Source: Limnomonas spitsbergensis
Lineage: Eukaryota > Chlorophyta > Chlorophyceae > Chlamydomonadales
DNA length: 64,000 nucleotides
NCBI GenBank assembly: GCA_037349105.1
Contig: JAYJMM010000120.1
Span: 2,749,001-2,813,000 of the forward strand
Direction of reading: 5' to 3'
Below are positions 56,001 through 64,000 of the stretch, one piece after another. The notes beneath the pieces were generated by a model. The model made no database searches and was not told the origin of the DNA. It saw only the letters and a list, made by a program, of their open reading frames with translations. The translations under genes and the position numbers were made by a program. Every line of letters starts with the position of its first letter. Position 1 is the stretch's first letter.

Positions 56001-56494
56001 TTTGCGTACTTGGACCTCTCCTTGCTTAGGTACTGAAAGACAGGGATATCAAATGGCATTTCCCATTCCTTTAACGTCAACTTGTCAATGAAAGTCCTGT
56101 CCACCTTTGCAGGTGACGCTATGAGTGCATCATTGATAGCTTCGTTACGTTCGTCTTGCAACACCTGTCCTTTAATACACGCGTCATCATATTCCTTCAG
56201 ACTGCATGTCTCTGATATGCTTTCCAACGCTGCATTTGCACGATCCACTGCTTCCTGCCTGAGCTTAAGCTTGTCCATGCATGCCTTGCTGGCTGGTCCA
56301 GCCATGTCGTACATCTGCTGCCATAAAGGCTTGCTTTGCACAGGCAAAACCGGAGGGTCAGATGATGTCCCTGCTACAGCGGCTTCAGCAGCAGCAGCTG
56401 CTGTTGCAGACCTAGTTCTCGGGTAAACAGTATTCTTCGGAATCTCCTTCACGATTTGAGGTGCTGTTTCGTCCATTTGGCCGCCCCTTTTCAC
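53021..56494 (-). CDS. Gag-like polyprotein with zinc knuckle (1,157 aa)
   Basis: Probably the structural (nucleocapsid/capsid) protein of the element. The first Met is at 56494; a second at codon 7 (MDETAPQIV) is an alternative start. The N-terminal half is Pro/Gln/Gly-rich low complexity. A mid-protein helical, capsid-like region (about 620-920: KKHFAELEYL, EALLMVAKRYL, VYLQEVCERELQALG) is followed by a CX2CX3HX4C knuckle, CQICHGDHYLDKC, near residue 980. That is one residue shorter than the CX2CX4HX4C standard. The C-terminus is acidic. It is the longest intact ORF in the window. It begins about 70 bp after repeat A1 and stops at 53,021 with no protease following in frame. Confidence 0.8.
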   Translation of the reverse strand: MKRGGQMDETAPQIVKEIPKNTVYPRTRSATAAAAAEAAVAGTSSDPPVLPVQSKPLWQQMYDMAGPASKACMDKLKLRQEAVDRANAALESISETCSLKEYDDACIKGQVLQDERNEAINDALIASPAKVDRTFIDKLTLKEWEMPFDIPVFQYLSKERSKYANTGTPSKQATRLAEQSFGTAIEGGSHSGSATSVDAPLRAPEISHVANLSGGWAPVAGGWAPVAHASMPFAVHEPMAQHAPVSMPVAAVAPAPPPTAAPVQGAHGRIEPDGAKHTVSGPPPPPPRSPASPTMGVTPPPPPQVPSRSAGPMHNNAHVYPLAGRYEDTVLRMQGLASVSEELEGDGSGGSTGEDITAGDPQAEGNRSMGPVASQSFHTAVGTEHSNWNATPVQGMEGSVQESFRVRAARDREALAHRLLQEHDRRQQGEEAARNVAMITEPLPMRAATRGAAAVAFQERRQQEPFQEDQSRFRPAQHVPQDPGWNGFHAASSGGGVHTSFQHTVRESGQGQRQSQYQGQGQGMNQNVRYGQQDRGEFQCGGTGTGDSQRPGGSNQPPGGGPPPGRGQPPAHRWVSRHGVLHGSAATGRGPPVGGDPGGGPDSETATPGQVNWLTDVRLDGKTLIDSSKVVEFSATESIISHRIWERSLRLFWGNNVHRLHDAVSAHVSIIMSTILPAGVAFLKKHFAELEYLCPSAMPPMVRAIEGRDGSTRNDFVHDGTQTIMGNMRRNKMILMGVEEAGVREYEPYPLQDEPYSFIEALLMVAKRYLNVATSAEMAIWTQGCIMGKQNQLDRTVLVSENPRQFGIRCLSVYSAFQGSNKIAYNGTIERTSIIDVIMRGVSVYLQEVCERELQALGVEDDNFSVQASVIIEAMQNAYEYRVRTQVRKGVRYEDLAAEGSKDAGRRNQNSGQHATPRSHATEVRSGAEGYPSTMHPQRGPGAGSSRPYHAGRGGGGYSNVQRPTGSGYPSSRPLAIKNCQICHGDHYLDKCDQLLAFLASEARGRAMEAAEKGPKSAAAKAAVDGAPMPTAAVARAKADPGELQRAVPYVSLGPDYKPEAEAQFNLDNHYAACAVEEEQSGVKFQQQERGEDYEHKDDASYRGPGLSANATEYQGASREEVHGVQLYMYPDRWNEPGDPDKSPEHEAQGCFMSNYH

Positions 56495-56500
56495 CTTTTT

Positions 56501-56555
56501 ATCGGTTTTGGAACGACCGATTTCCGCTACAGTCGACTAGAGGTGAAACTAGTCG
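56501..56555 (-). promoter_or_regulatory. Two hairpins in the element's 5' leader
   Basis: CGACTAG/CTAGTCG (56534-56540 with 56549-56555, 8-nt loop) and ATCGGT/ACCGAT (56501-56506 with 56516-56521, 9-nt loop) lie between repeat A1 and the Gag start. No tRNA-complementary TGG-type primer-binding site is seen there. Confidence 0.6.
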
Positions 56556-56567
56556 GACTTTTTCTTT

Positions 56568-57295
56568 CTTAAACAAGTACTAATAAACTCTTACATAGCT
56601 TATAGTAGGAGCTTCTCGATCCACTGCTGTAACTCAGTGAACTCAGCTCGATAACAGGTGAAAGCTCTTGCTACTTCACCTGGACTTCTTCGATACTGTT
56701 GACAGGATCTCGTAAAGCCTCGACTCTTGAGGTACTTATAGGTTTCCTGGGACGACCTTGGGCGATTGTGGCCGTTGATCTGCTGTGGTGAGTCGCTTGC
56801 TTGGCGACTTCTGGTGACTGAAGATATCTCTGATAAATCAGATGGTCGACATGGAGCCAAAGGAAAGGCTGTAGGTTGGAGATGTGATGGTTGGTTGGTG
56901 GTAATATCCAGCTGTAGGGCTGGAGATATGCCTTGTTAAGAGGCAGGAATAACTCTAATTGCTGCAGATAGTCGACTGTTGGCCTAGATGCTCTGCCAGC
57001 TTCGTATCATGAGACTTGTTGATGCTTATAGGGTCGCTGTTGGCCTAGCTGCTCTGCCAGTTTCCCCTTAGTAAGACTTTGATTGACGATTAACTTGCAG
57101 ATCGGTATTCAAGAACAATAGCTGGAAACGTTAAGAGTCTATTGAAGGCCGTGAAATTAAGTAAGAAAGAAAAAGTAAAGGACCCAGTTCGGGATCCTCC
57201 AAGACGGCAAACACACTTGTTCATGTTCACACATAACTTACAACCGAAAAGCGGTTGGCGCGGTCAAACGCACGGTGCAGTCATACGTCGTGACA
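56568..57295 (-). repeat. Repeat A1 (long terminal repeat copy, 728 bp)
   Basis: Direct-repeat partner of A2. On the minus strand it begins TGTCACGACGTATGACTGCA at the element boundary and runs straight into the leader. The B part that follows A2 is absent here. Confidence 0.97.
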
Positions 57296-57299
57296 CCTG
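57296..57299. other. Target site duplication (CCTG), right copy
   Basis: Matches CCTG at 44,337-44,340; see that entry. Confidence 0.8.
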
Positions 57300-57690
57300 G
57301 GTCTGCTGGCTCAAGGAGTCACTGGCCTCGAGCAGGGCTGCACGCTTGTCCAGGGTGTCCCTTATTTTCTGGCGGTCGATGCATGCTCCAGCCTTGTCGA
57401 AGTGGGTCGATCCGAGCCTGGCCGGATTCGAAGGCATTAGGAAGGCCTCAAACTCGATGCACTGCAGCTTGGCCAAGTACGGCCAGCTGCCTGATGGGTC
57501 CTTCTCCTCATTTGCTACCAGGCAAACTTTCAGCTTGTTCCACCACGGAGTGCTGCCTTTATCTTTCATGTCGATGAGTTTCACGTAGGCTTCTTGCTTG
57601 GGGTGTGAGGTCTTTGCATGTGAGTACGGACTGTCGATACGCGGGGGTAAATTCGTTTTCATCACTGTCGAATGCAGCCAAGTCGTCCAT
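57296..57690 (-). pseudogene. Interrupted ORF hosting the retroelement (function unknown)
   Basis: The minus-strand ORF from Met at 57,665 encodes about 123 residues before the element. Upstream, another frame starts MDDLAAFDSDENEF near 57,690. Visible segments: GSTPWWNKLKVCLVANEEKD, SWPYLAKLQCIEFEAF, NPARLGSTHFDKAGAC, RAALLEASDSLSQQTQ. The NPxRL..HF...C arrangement faintly recalls BED-finger domains of hAT-type transposases, but I would not assign it. The TATACG palindrome clusters at both outer sides suggest the host unit (about 1 kb without the retroelement) is itself a DNA element. Confidence 0.6.
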
Positions 57691-57790
57691 TGAAAGCGAG
57701 TGAAAAAAGAAGAGACGAGAACGCTAATGCGGCGTGGATTAACGAGCGATTGTGCACTTCAAAGCATGACGAGCGCTTCTAAAAGTTGAC

Positions 57791-57905
57791 TATATACGGC
57801 ATGCCGTATATACGCTTTTCAAACATATACGCGTATATGTTGTTCAAATATACACGTATATACGGCGTATATACGTATAGACGTATATTTCCATATACGC
57901 CACCC
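57791..57905. repeat. Cluster of TATACG palindromes, right
   Basis: A perfect 22-bp palindrome at 57,791-57,812 (half-site TATATACGGCA), a perfect 20-bp one at 57,822-57,841 (half AACATATACG), and a near-palindrome built on ACGTATATACG around 57,855-57,885. Confidence 0.9.
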
Positions 57906-60200
57906 GTCAGCCCTTCTAGCCTTTAGAGCCTTATCCGGGCTTGCCATCAGCCGAGCGCCTAGCTACACAGTGCGCCCCGCTAGTAAATCGGGAGTCTCTC
58001 GACAGAGATAAGTTCATTCTACCAAGCTCAATACTTGGCTCCCACTTGCAAACCCTTCAGCCAACGCCCCAGTCCCGGAGTCGACATAGCTCCCACGCAC
58101 CACGTGCGCCTCCCTAGTCTTCCAGCCCAGCCTCTAGCCTAGTAGCAGTAGTCTTTGTCCCCTCCCGGACAGTAGATCACTTCACCCAGAGTCACCCCGT
58201 ATCCGTCCGTCCGTCCGTCCGTCCGCCCGATGTTTCTGGAGCGTCCCGGAAACCTTACGCGCTACAGCGCAAATCAATCGACTGTATGTATAAAGTTTAT
58301 TACTGTCAGACCTCAAAGGCCGAGGTGTAGAAATGAGAAACTCAGCTACCAAGGCTGGATCTCACAGCGGATGCATGACGTAAGATGTCGTCAAGCTGTC
58401 CCCTGGTGTCACGCGAGAGGCCGACAGCTGCAGCTTCGCTTCTCTATGCGCAATTCGAAACGCATCTTTAAAAACAAGCACTTAGCCAGCTATAGAGTTG
58501 TGACAAATATTTTGAAATCCTTCAGCATGGCGAGGGTGTTTGCATGGGGTCCAGGTGACCCCATCCGCACCTGCGCCGCCTGCCCTCTGAAAAGTCACAT
58601 GCCCGACAGCTCTGCCGTTTTTTGTGCTGCGCAGCAGCAACTCTGATTACTTGTCCTAGCACGATTTCCTCGGATCACAATCGTCGCGTTTGTACATCGT
58701 CGCGCTTGCCAAATCAGCTCGATATTGTGACAACTTACAGCACGTTTAAGATTGACTGCGGAGTGCGGAGATAAAAAATATACGGTGATAAACTTATAAT
58801 ATGGCCTGCGGAAGAGTTCCACAGAGGTCATTTCTGATGGACCCCTACCTGTGGACGTGGGTATCCAGGGGATAAGTCGTACACAGCCGAGCAGTCGATT
58901 TTGAATTGGTGTCGATCTCCTATTATTTCGGGTCGACTGAGTCCTGATCGACACCATGCCACATTTCTAACTGATGTGCTACATCTGCTGATTCGCTCGT
59001 TGTGCTTCATGAAAGGCGCGGCCTGACGCGGTCCATGTCCAGGGTCGCTTGCACGACCACCACCCGATACGGCTATGGGCAGAAAAACATGGCGATTCTA
59101 ATATGTAATTTATGTCAGTTCGAAGGCATACATATTTCCACAGACTGTGGAGTTCCGAGAAGGGGGGGGGGGGGCTCGGAGAGATGGCAGCACGTGGGTC
59201 TTCAAAGGTCATGCGGGGCCATCAGTTCCGCAGACCCCGTTCCTTTAAGACAGGGTCTTCGGAAGAGTTATGCAGTCAATCAGAAACGTGTTGTTAGCCC
59301 CCCAACCAATCTCCTCAGTCTTCACCCTACCACCTCGGTATCAATGACCCCTTTCGTTCGTGACGCAGTACGGCAGTACCTAAGTTAGGTAACCTAACTT
59401 ATTTGCTTGGCCCATTCATGGCCCAACAACGCGTCAAGGGTTTGACAGTTCGTGCAAGCGTTTTCTCTTGGAGGGTGCGTGGGGAGCCATGCCCTACGGT
59501 CCTGTAAAATCTGAACCCTGAACTCCAAAACCTTCAACCTAAACCCCGTAAAGATGATTTGCACCTGAGCTGTTTGGCGACCAATCACGGGGTTTGTCGC
59601 GAATGTGACCAGGGTTTAGTTCGCCCAAACAACTGAACCTCTAGGGTTAGCTGGGAGAATTCTTGCGTTGGTGGGGGGCGTCCAATGTCGCGCGGCCGGT
59701 GGTGCTGGGCACCCATGCATTATCGAGCTGTTTGTTGGGCTTTGGAGAAGCGTATGGCGTTCGACGCGGCAGGGACTGACGAAATTCGAATTTCGGAACT
59801 CGTTGGGGAAGCTAAGGGTGTGAGTGGCCGGGAGGTGGGAAAGGACACGCAATCGTACAATTCTTCACCTTTCATGGCTCGCAACTTCAAGACATTTTAG
59901 GCATGAGCCACTAATTGACTTTTTTGTTTGAAAGGGAGCTTGATGGAAGGTTCATGATCGGCCAATTTCCTGCCACACTGCCACTTATGAACGAGCATGC
60001 TTGGATAATTTTCTGGGCTGGGTACTTGGTAGGATCCTCTCAAGCTCACGCTTCACTCCAGCCCACGCTACCCTTTCGTTTGAAAATCGTAATTTGGTAC
60101 CCCAGGAGAATTTTGCGAAACTGCCTCATGTGAGGTAGGGCGACCGGCAAGTAATATGACTGAATGAGGCCCCTAGATAGTCCCTACCAACTAACTAATT
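57906..60200. other. Region without recognised genes
   Basis: Contains a CCGT tetranucleotide run (58,202-58,224), an isolated CAGCACGTTTAAGATTG transposon end at 58,738, and a G run near 59,160. Frames up to about 138 codons show no domain. Confidence 0.55.
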
Positions 60201-60319
60201 CGGTAAAAGCCATTCCCTCCATACCTCACGGATCTGAATCCTGAATTTCTTTCATGGATGAATTCTTCAAAACTCGTAACTGCCCTATACCCGAGTGACT
60301 GATAGGAACGAAAAGTGAT

Positions 60320-61880
60320 AGGGTTTGGGTTTTCAGTTAGCTTCCATGGGACATCGGTTCCCAACCGCCAAAGTGGCCCCATTTTGAAAGGCTCGTGCTT
60401 CGCGCACGCCCCAGTGTTTCGACTCGTTTTTTGTTGCAATGTCGTATCTCGTGGCTCCCTACCTTCTGGCAGTGCACTGCAACGGAGGCGCGTGGAGTGG
60501 AGAGAACGAGCCATACTTTTCTGGGCATGCTATTTTGAGGGGTTTGCGTTGAAAAGTGGTGCCGATTTCAGAAACAGGCCATCGCGTTGCTTTGTATTGG
60601 GCGCGAAGTCGTTTGCATGTCTGTTAGCAATTTATATGCTCGTGGTGGGGCAGCCACGGCCCCGGTCATGTTGGTTTTGGACTTCCTTCACCGAAAGTTC
60701 ATACTGCACAGTACGTGTCGTGCACTCGCGTTGCGCTGCTTGAAGCGCAAACTCGTTGAACATGTCAGGCATGATGACAGGGCTGCTCGCGTTGATCCGT
60801 ATCGCTGCAGCCAGCGGCTGACTAGTTTTCGAACTTGCAGGATGACAGTTGACGATGACACGATGCAGAACATGTGAATGAAATACCATCGTGGGGACTG
60901 TCGTGCAGCTTTGCTCTAGGCGCAAACTCATTTTCTATGTAAGGTTGGCAGTGTTGGCAGCAGGGTATCGGCAGAATTGCTTGCTTGCTTCAGTTTTCCG
61001 TGAATGAAGTGCGACGACCTTTCGACAGAGCGTCCAGTGCCGCCATGCACCAACTCCGTCATCCAGACACACCACAACTACAGCAGCTTAACAAGAAACA
61101 GATACGCACACACACATGTCAACATATTGGTACCTTTGTCTGTTCTGATTGAGGCTTGGGACCTGCTGCTCCGGACTGGTCAGATGCAGTGTTGTGTTCG
61201 GTGTGCAATCAGACTGTTGTTGTGTGATTATTGCGATGAAAATTTGTGATAAAGCGTTATGTGCCATGCTCATCTGGACAGCTGGTGGACAAACCAGGAA
61301 TCCTAGCAGAGGGACTGAGGCAAGCACGGTGCCACAGTGGCGCAGCATGCAATGCACCTTACAGAAAACATGCAGCAAGTGCACGCAACAAGACCCAGCA
61401 CAGAAAACCACCCCACTTCATGTTGTGCTCATACCGGGTCACATGCACACGCGATGCAATAAATATGATGCCGAGATGTCTGAGCGCAGTGATACGTTAG
61501 GGTCACTGGCGCCTTGTGACAGCCGCACTGGGCTTTAAAAACAAGTGCTAGGCTGACATGGTGTCACAGCTGACATCCATCACAGCCGATCAGAAGCAAC
61601 TAGGCACGCACGCAAATGCAGTAGAACCCTACATACACAAATAACACAATACCTACAATGCCACCGCACAAGCAACACACGCAACACACACATCACCAGC
61701 ACCACCCAACATTCCTTCAACAAAGCAGCACCATCGCCCAACATGTTCAGAACGTCAAAAGAGGCAGGGACAAACTCGGCAACTCCTGCTGGAACACACA
61801 GCAGCCTAGGACACCGCAACCGTTTCCAGGGCACACACGTCACTCGGGGGCTGTGCCAAAGTTTTATAAAACAAGTCTAG
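60320..61880 (-). repeat. Right arm of large inverted repeat
   Basis: Inverted partner of 42,440-43,690. Similarity is patchy across 60,480-60,930, 60,985-61,125 and 61,580-61,870. The arm extends beyond the left arm at the 60.4-kb side. The part at 61,350-61,870 is shared with 28.1-28.7 kb. Confidence 0.8.
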
Positions 61881-61899
61881 AAAATTAGAAACACTCGAT

Positions 61900-62650
61900 T
61901 TCCGAATGAAAAACTGGCGTCCAAGGATTCGACGCAGAAAGTGTTGATATTTTAATTACCAGTACTTTAGAACGTCCCCCGCCCATAAACACTGTTAATT
62001 ATTACCAGTACGATGAAAGTCGAAGCATATCTTGAGTACCGGTACAGACCGGTTAACCAGTCTACCATATGCAGGAAGAAGCTGAGGGGAAGCTAAACAA
62101 AATAGCCTGAGGTATGCAAATTTATTTAAGTAGTCTTACGCTCCTGCGTCGGCATTCAGGGTTGGGAGGAACGACCGGAACAAACACCAGGGCTAAGGAA
62201 ACAAATGAGGAAAAGTGGGACATGGAGTGAAGGGACCGACAAATGCTGGAAAAGAAAGGCAAGGGAAGTTCCATCAGGGAAACCCGTACGTACGTACTGT
62301 AAAACACCCTGGGTAAAAACATTGAACACTTGAATATCTGACTCACTTCAACTGTGATGTGCCTCCATCCGTATCTGCACCCTCTTACTTTTCGTTTAGT
62401 ATCATCCACTGAGGCAGCATCCACTGAAGTACAGCATGTGCAGTAGTGCTCAGCATGTATTGCATGTTTATGCCTGATTGGCAGCATCCACGAACTGCCG
62501 TGTACTCCTCGCTAGTTGTATTTCTGCCAGGCAGGTAGCCGTGTTGCAACAGATGCCATAATGCCCTGCAGAGCTTACTTGCATTGTGCATGTTTTGAAT
62601 TATATAAATATACAACGCATTCCCCTATGGAGCGATTACCGATGCAACGG
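61900..62650. other. Region without recognised genes
   Basis: Mixed-composition sequence with short ACGTACGTAC-type palindromic tracts (about 62,287). No protein or RNA gene was recognised. Confidence 0.5.
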
Positions 62651-62684
62651 CCGAAGCACAAGAGATAATACCGTAAAACCACTT

Positions 62685-62870
62685 CGACTCCGCGCACCCT
62701 CCAAAAAAAGATTTGTTTTTCCGTCGCGCACCTAAAAAACAATTTAGAAAACGGTCGCGCAGCGACGAAATTTTAATTTAATTTAACGTCGCGCAGCAGG
62801 TAAATTAATTTAACATCGCGCATCACTGAAAATCATTTAAATTTCCTTCCGCGCAGCACTTTCAGCCAGT
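62685..62870. repeat. Array of TCGCGCA motifs in A/T-rich DNA
   Basis: Six copies of (T/C)CGCGCA occur at about 62,689, 62,726, 62,753, 62,790, 62,816 and 62,851, separated by 25-37 bp of A/T-rich sequence (AATTTAATTTAA-like). Confidence 0.75.
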
Positions 62871-63024
62871 ACAGTTAAACTTAGTTAAAAGCCTGAAAGT
62901 CAGCAAAAGTCATCATACGGTATACTCAAAACTGGCTTACGTTAAGTCCGTGGGGCTGATTTATTTTGCGCAAATAACATTATTGCATAACATAAGGTGA
63001 ACCAGCGGGTATTCAACCCTGGCG

Positions 63025-63276
63025 ATGAAAATGGTTACAAGGACGGAACCAGTCTCTTTTGCTGGATATGACTACCGGCATTTGGCGGCTTTATTGGCTG
63101 CAATGGGGACAAGGCGAGAATCAGAGCGTGTGGAGGATGCACTCCATGTTTGCTTCCAATGCCCTAGCAGCAAGGCGGCCCTTAGGAAGCGGGGTGGGCT
63201 TGTCCTCCGAACAACGCTACAGACTTGCACCAACTGTACCGGGACAGGCAGGGGTGGGAGGCCCTGGCTTGAGTGA
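63025..63276 (+). pseudogene. Possible LINE zinc-finger remnant
   Basis: The short frame contains VEDALHVCFQCPSSKAALRK, which resembles the zf-RVT tail of non-LTR retrotransposons (E(D/E)xxHxxxxCP...R). Nothing else of a LINE is visible nearby, so this is a weak assignment. Confidence 0.3.
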
Positions 63277-63299
63277 AAGATGTGGTCGAATTTGATGAG

Positions 63300-64000
63300 G
63301 GCTAATCTCTTGAGGGGCTGAGGATTCAGTCGCCATGCCCTTCTTGTCGCTGTTGTTTGGAGGCTGAGACTCAATGCCTTTAATTTCTCTCGTGCCTTCT
63401 CTCTTGATGAGTTTCCAAGCAGATTGCTTGTAGGCCGACGAGGACGAGCTTCATTTTTTAGCAGGGACCAGAGGTATAACGTCATAAACAAGCAGCACAG
63501 AGGGAGTTGCCATAGCTCAACGTGTTACTCCTCAAGTCTGGTAAGGTGAGAAAACCCTTGAGAAAGCTCATCGGTAGGTTGGGAGCTGGGAAATAAAGCA
63601 GGACCGGTTTTTAAGGTAGATCTAGCCACATACCATTAATTTTTGTGTGTGTCGATACAATGCCAAACCGAAGTTGTGCCTGAAAAGCAATTGGGGAGTC
63701 GCCACGAACAACCGTAAAAAGCAAAAGCCAAGAAAATACCAGGTAGGTGCTGATCAGCAGCCTAGAGTTCGCAACCCCAAAAATGCCAGACCTGATTGAC
63801 AAGGGTTATTGACTAACTTCCAGTTATCAAAAAATAATTATGTCCTTATTTCCTCCACATCTACAGCCCTGTCGGTCGACTACTTCTGCTCTTCTCATTG
63901 TAAGTAACACTGGAATGAACACAAGGAATTATCGTAAGGAATTAACATATACCGGGTGTGACATCAAGAAACATGTCTGATTCTATATTTCTATCACACC
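63300..64000. other. Right edge of window, nothing recognised
   Basis: Apart from the motif GACCAGAGGTATAACGTCAT near 63,467, related to copies at 20.4, 27.7, 28.3 and 39.3 kb, no feature was recognised. Confidence 0.5.

Larger units (their letters stand above)
44341..57295 (-). mobile_element. Retroelement with Gag, C5-DNA methyltransferase, DDE integrase and PHD finger; split direct repeats
   Basis: The 12,955-bp element starts TGTC and ends GACA, bordered by CCTG. Coding is on the minus strand. Read in that direction: repeat A1 (57295-56568), leader, Gag-like ORF (56494-53021), an uninterpreted 2.4 kb, methyltransferase (about 50007-48795), integrase (48865-47529), PHD and C-terminal domain (to 45991), non-coding 3' region, B1 (45214-45152), A2 (45149-44407), B2 (44403-44341). 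A1 and A2 are roughly 97% alike by eye, differing mainly by a short duplication and point changes, so insertion is fairly recent. However, the pol region has several frame changes and at least one stop, so this copy is probably inactive. The integrase is closest to Ty3/gypsy type. No reverse transcriptase or RNase H was found. Confidence 0.9.

Noticed and set aside
44341..57295. Classification as a DIRS/Ngaro element from the repeat layout alone
   Set aside because: No tyrosine recombinase or RT is visible, and the element has a DDE integrase, TG...CA ends and a target duplication; only the repeat arrangement is shared.

Overview
This is nuclear DNA of a green alga (Chlorophyta, probably Chlorophyceae). 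Four intron-rich genes have GT-AG introns and plant-type relatives: a CLC-d-like chloride channel/exchanger, an SCL/SR splicing factor, a plastid-type omega-3 desaturase, and a GAF-PAS-kinase fusion. Degenerate plant-type TTTAGGG units are scattered through the introns, and short tandem repeats are abundant. I cannot fix the genus from the sequence.

Layout. 1-15.8 kb: 5' half of a CLC channel gene on the minus strand (10 exons read; the 3' half lies beyond the left edge), with introns full of tandem repeats, including a 4-monomer higher-order satellite at 11.4-14.7 kb. 16.27-18.34 kb: an SR splicing factor on the plus strand, divergent from the channel gene across about 480 bp. 20.66-21.57 kb: a TA-flanked inverted-repeat element. 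22.47-26.98 kb: complete 8-exon omega-3 fatty-acid desaturase (409 aa), minus strand. 27.3-28.8 kb: duplicated debris, including a copy of a kinase exon. 30.29-40.6+ kb: minus-strand GAF-PAS-TKL kinase, with a 2.6-kb poly-G minisatellite in one intron. 41.7-42.3 kb: a small inverted-repeat element. 42.4-43.7 and 60.4-61.9 kb: inverted copies of one repeat. 44,341-57,295: a 12,955-bp retroelement on the minus strand, inserted in another ORF. 57.9-64 kb: no gene recognised.

The main find is the retroelement. Between terminal repeats it carries a Gag-like ORF with a zinc knuckle, a C5-cytosine DNA methyltransferase (motifs I, IV, VI, VIII and X visible), a Ty3/gypsy-type DDE integrase, and an integrase C-terminal region fused to a PHD finger and a domain with an NPP motif like those of amino-methyltransferases. 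No reverse transcriptase is visible. Its repeats are arranged as A1 - internal - B1 A2 B2 (split direct repeats, as in Ngaro-type elements), yet it has TG...CA ends, a CCTG target duplication and a DDE integrase. A mobile element carrying a DNA methylation writer and a chromatin-reader domain suggests that it manages its own epigenetic state or targeting (inference).

A second, window-wide theme is that many exon edges, with their splice sites, have been duplicated in tandem into the adjacent intron. This is seen in three unrelated genes (channel, desaturase, kinase) and gives arrays of decoy splice sites.
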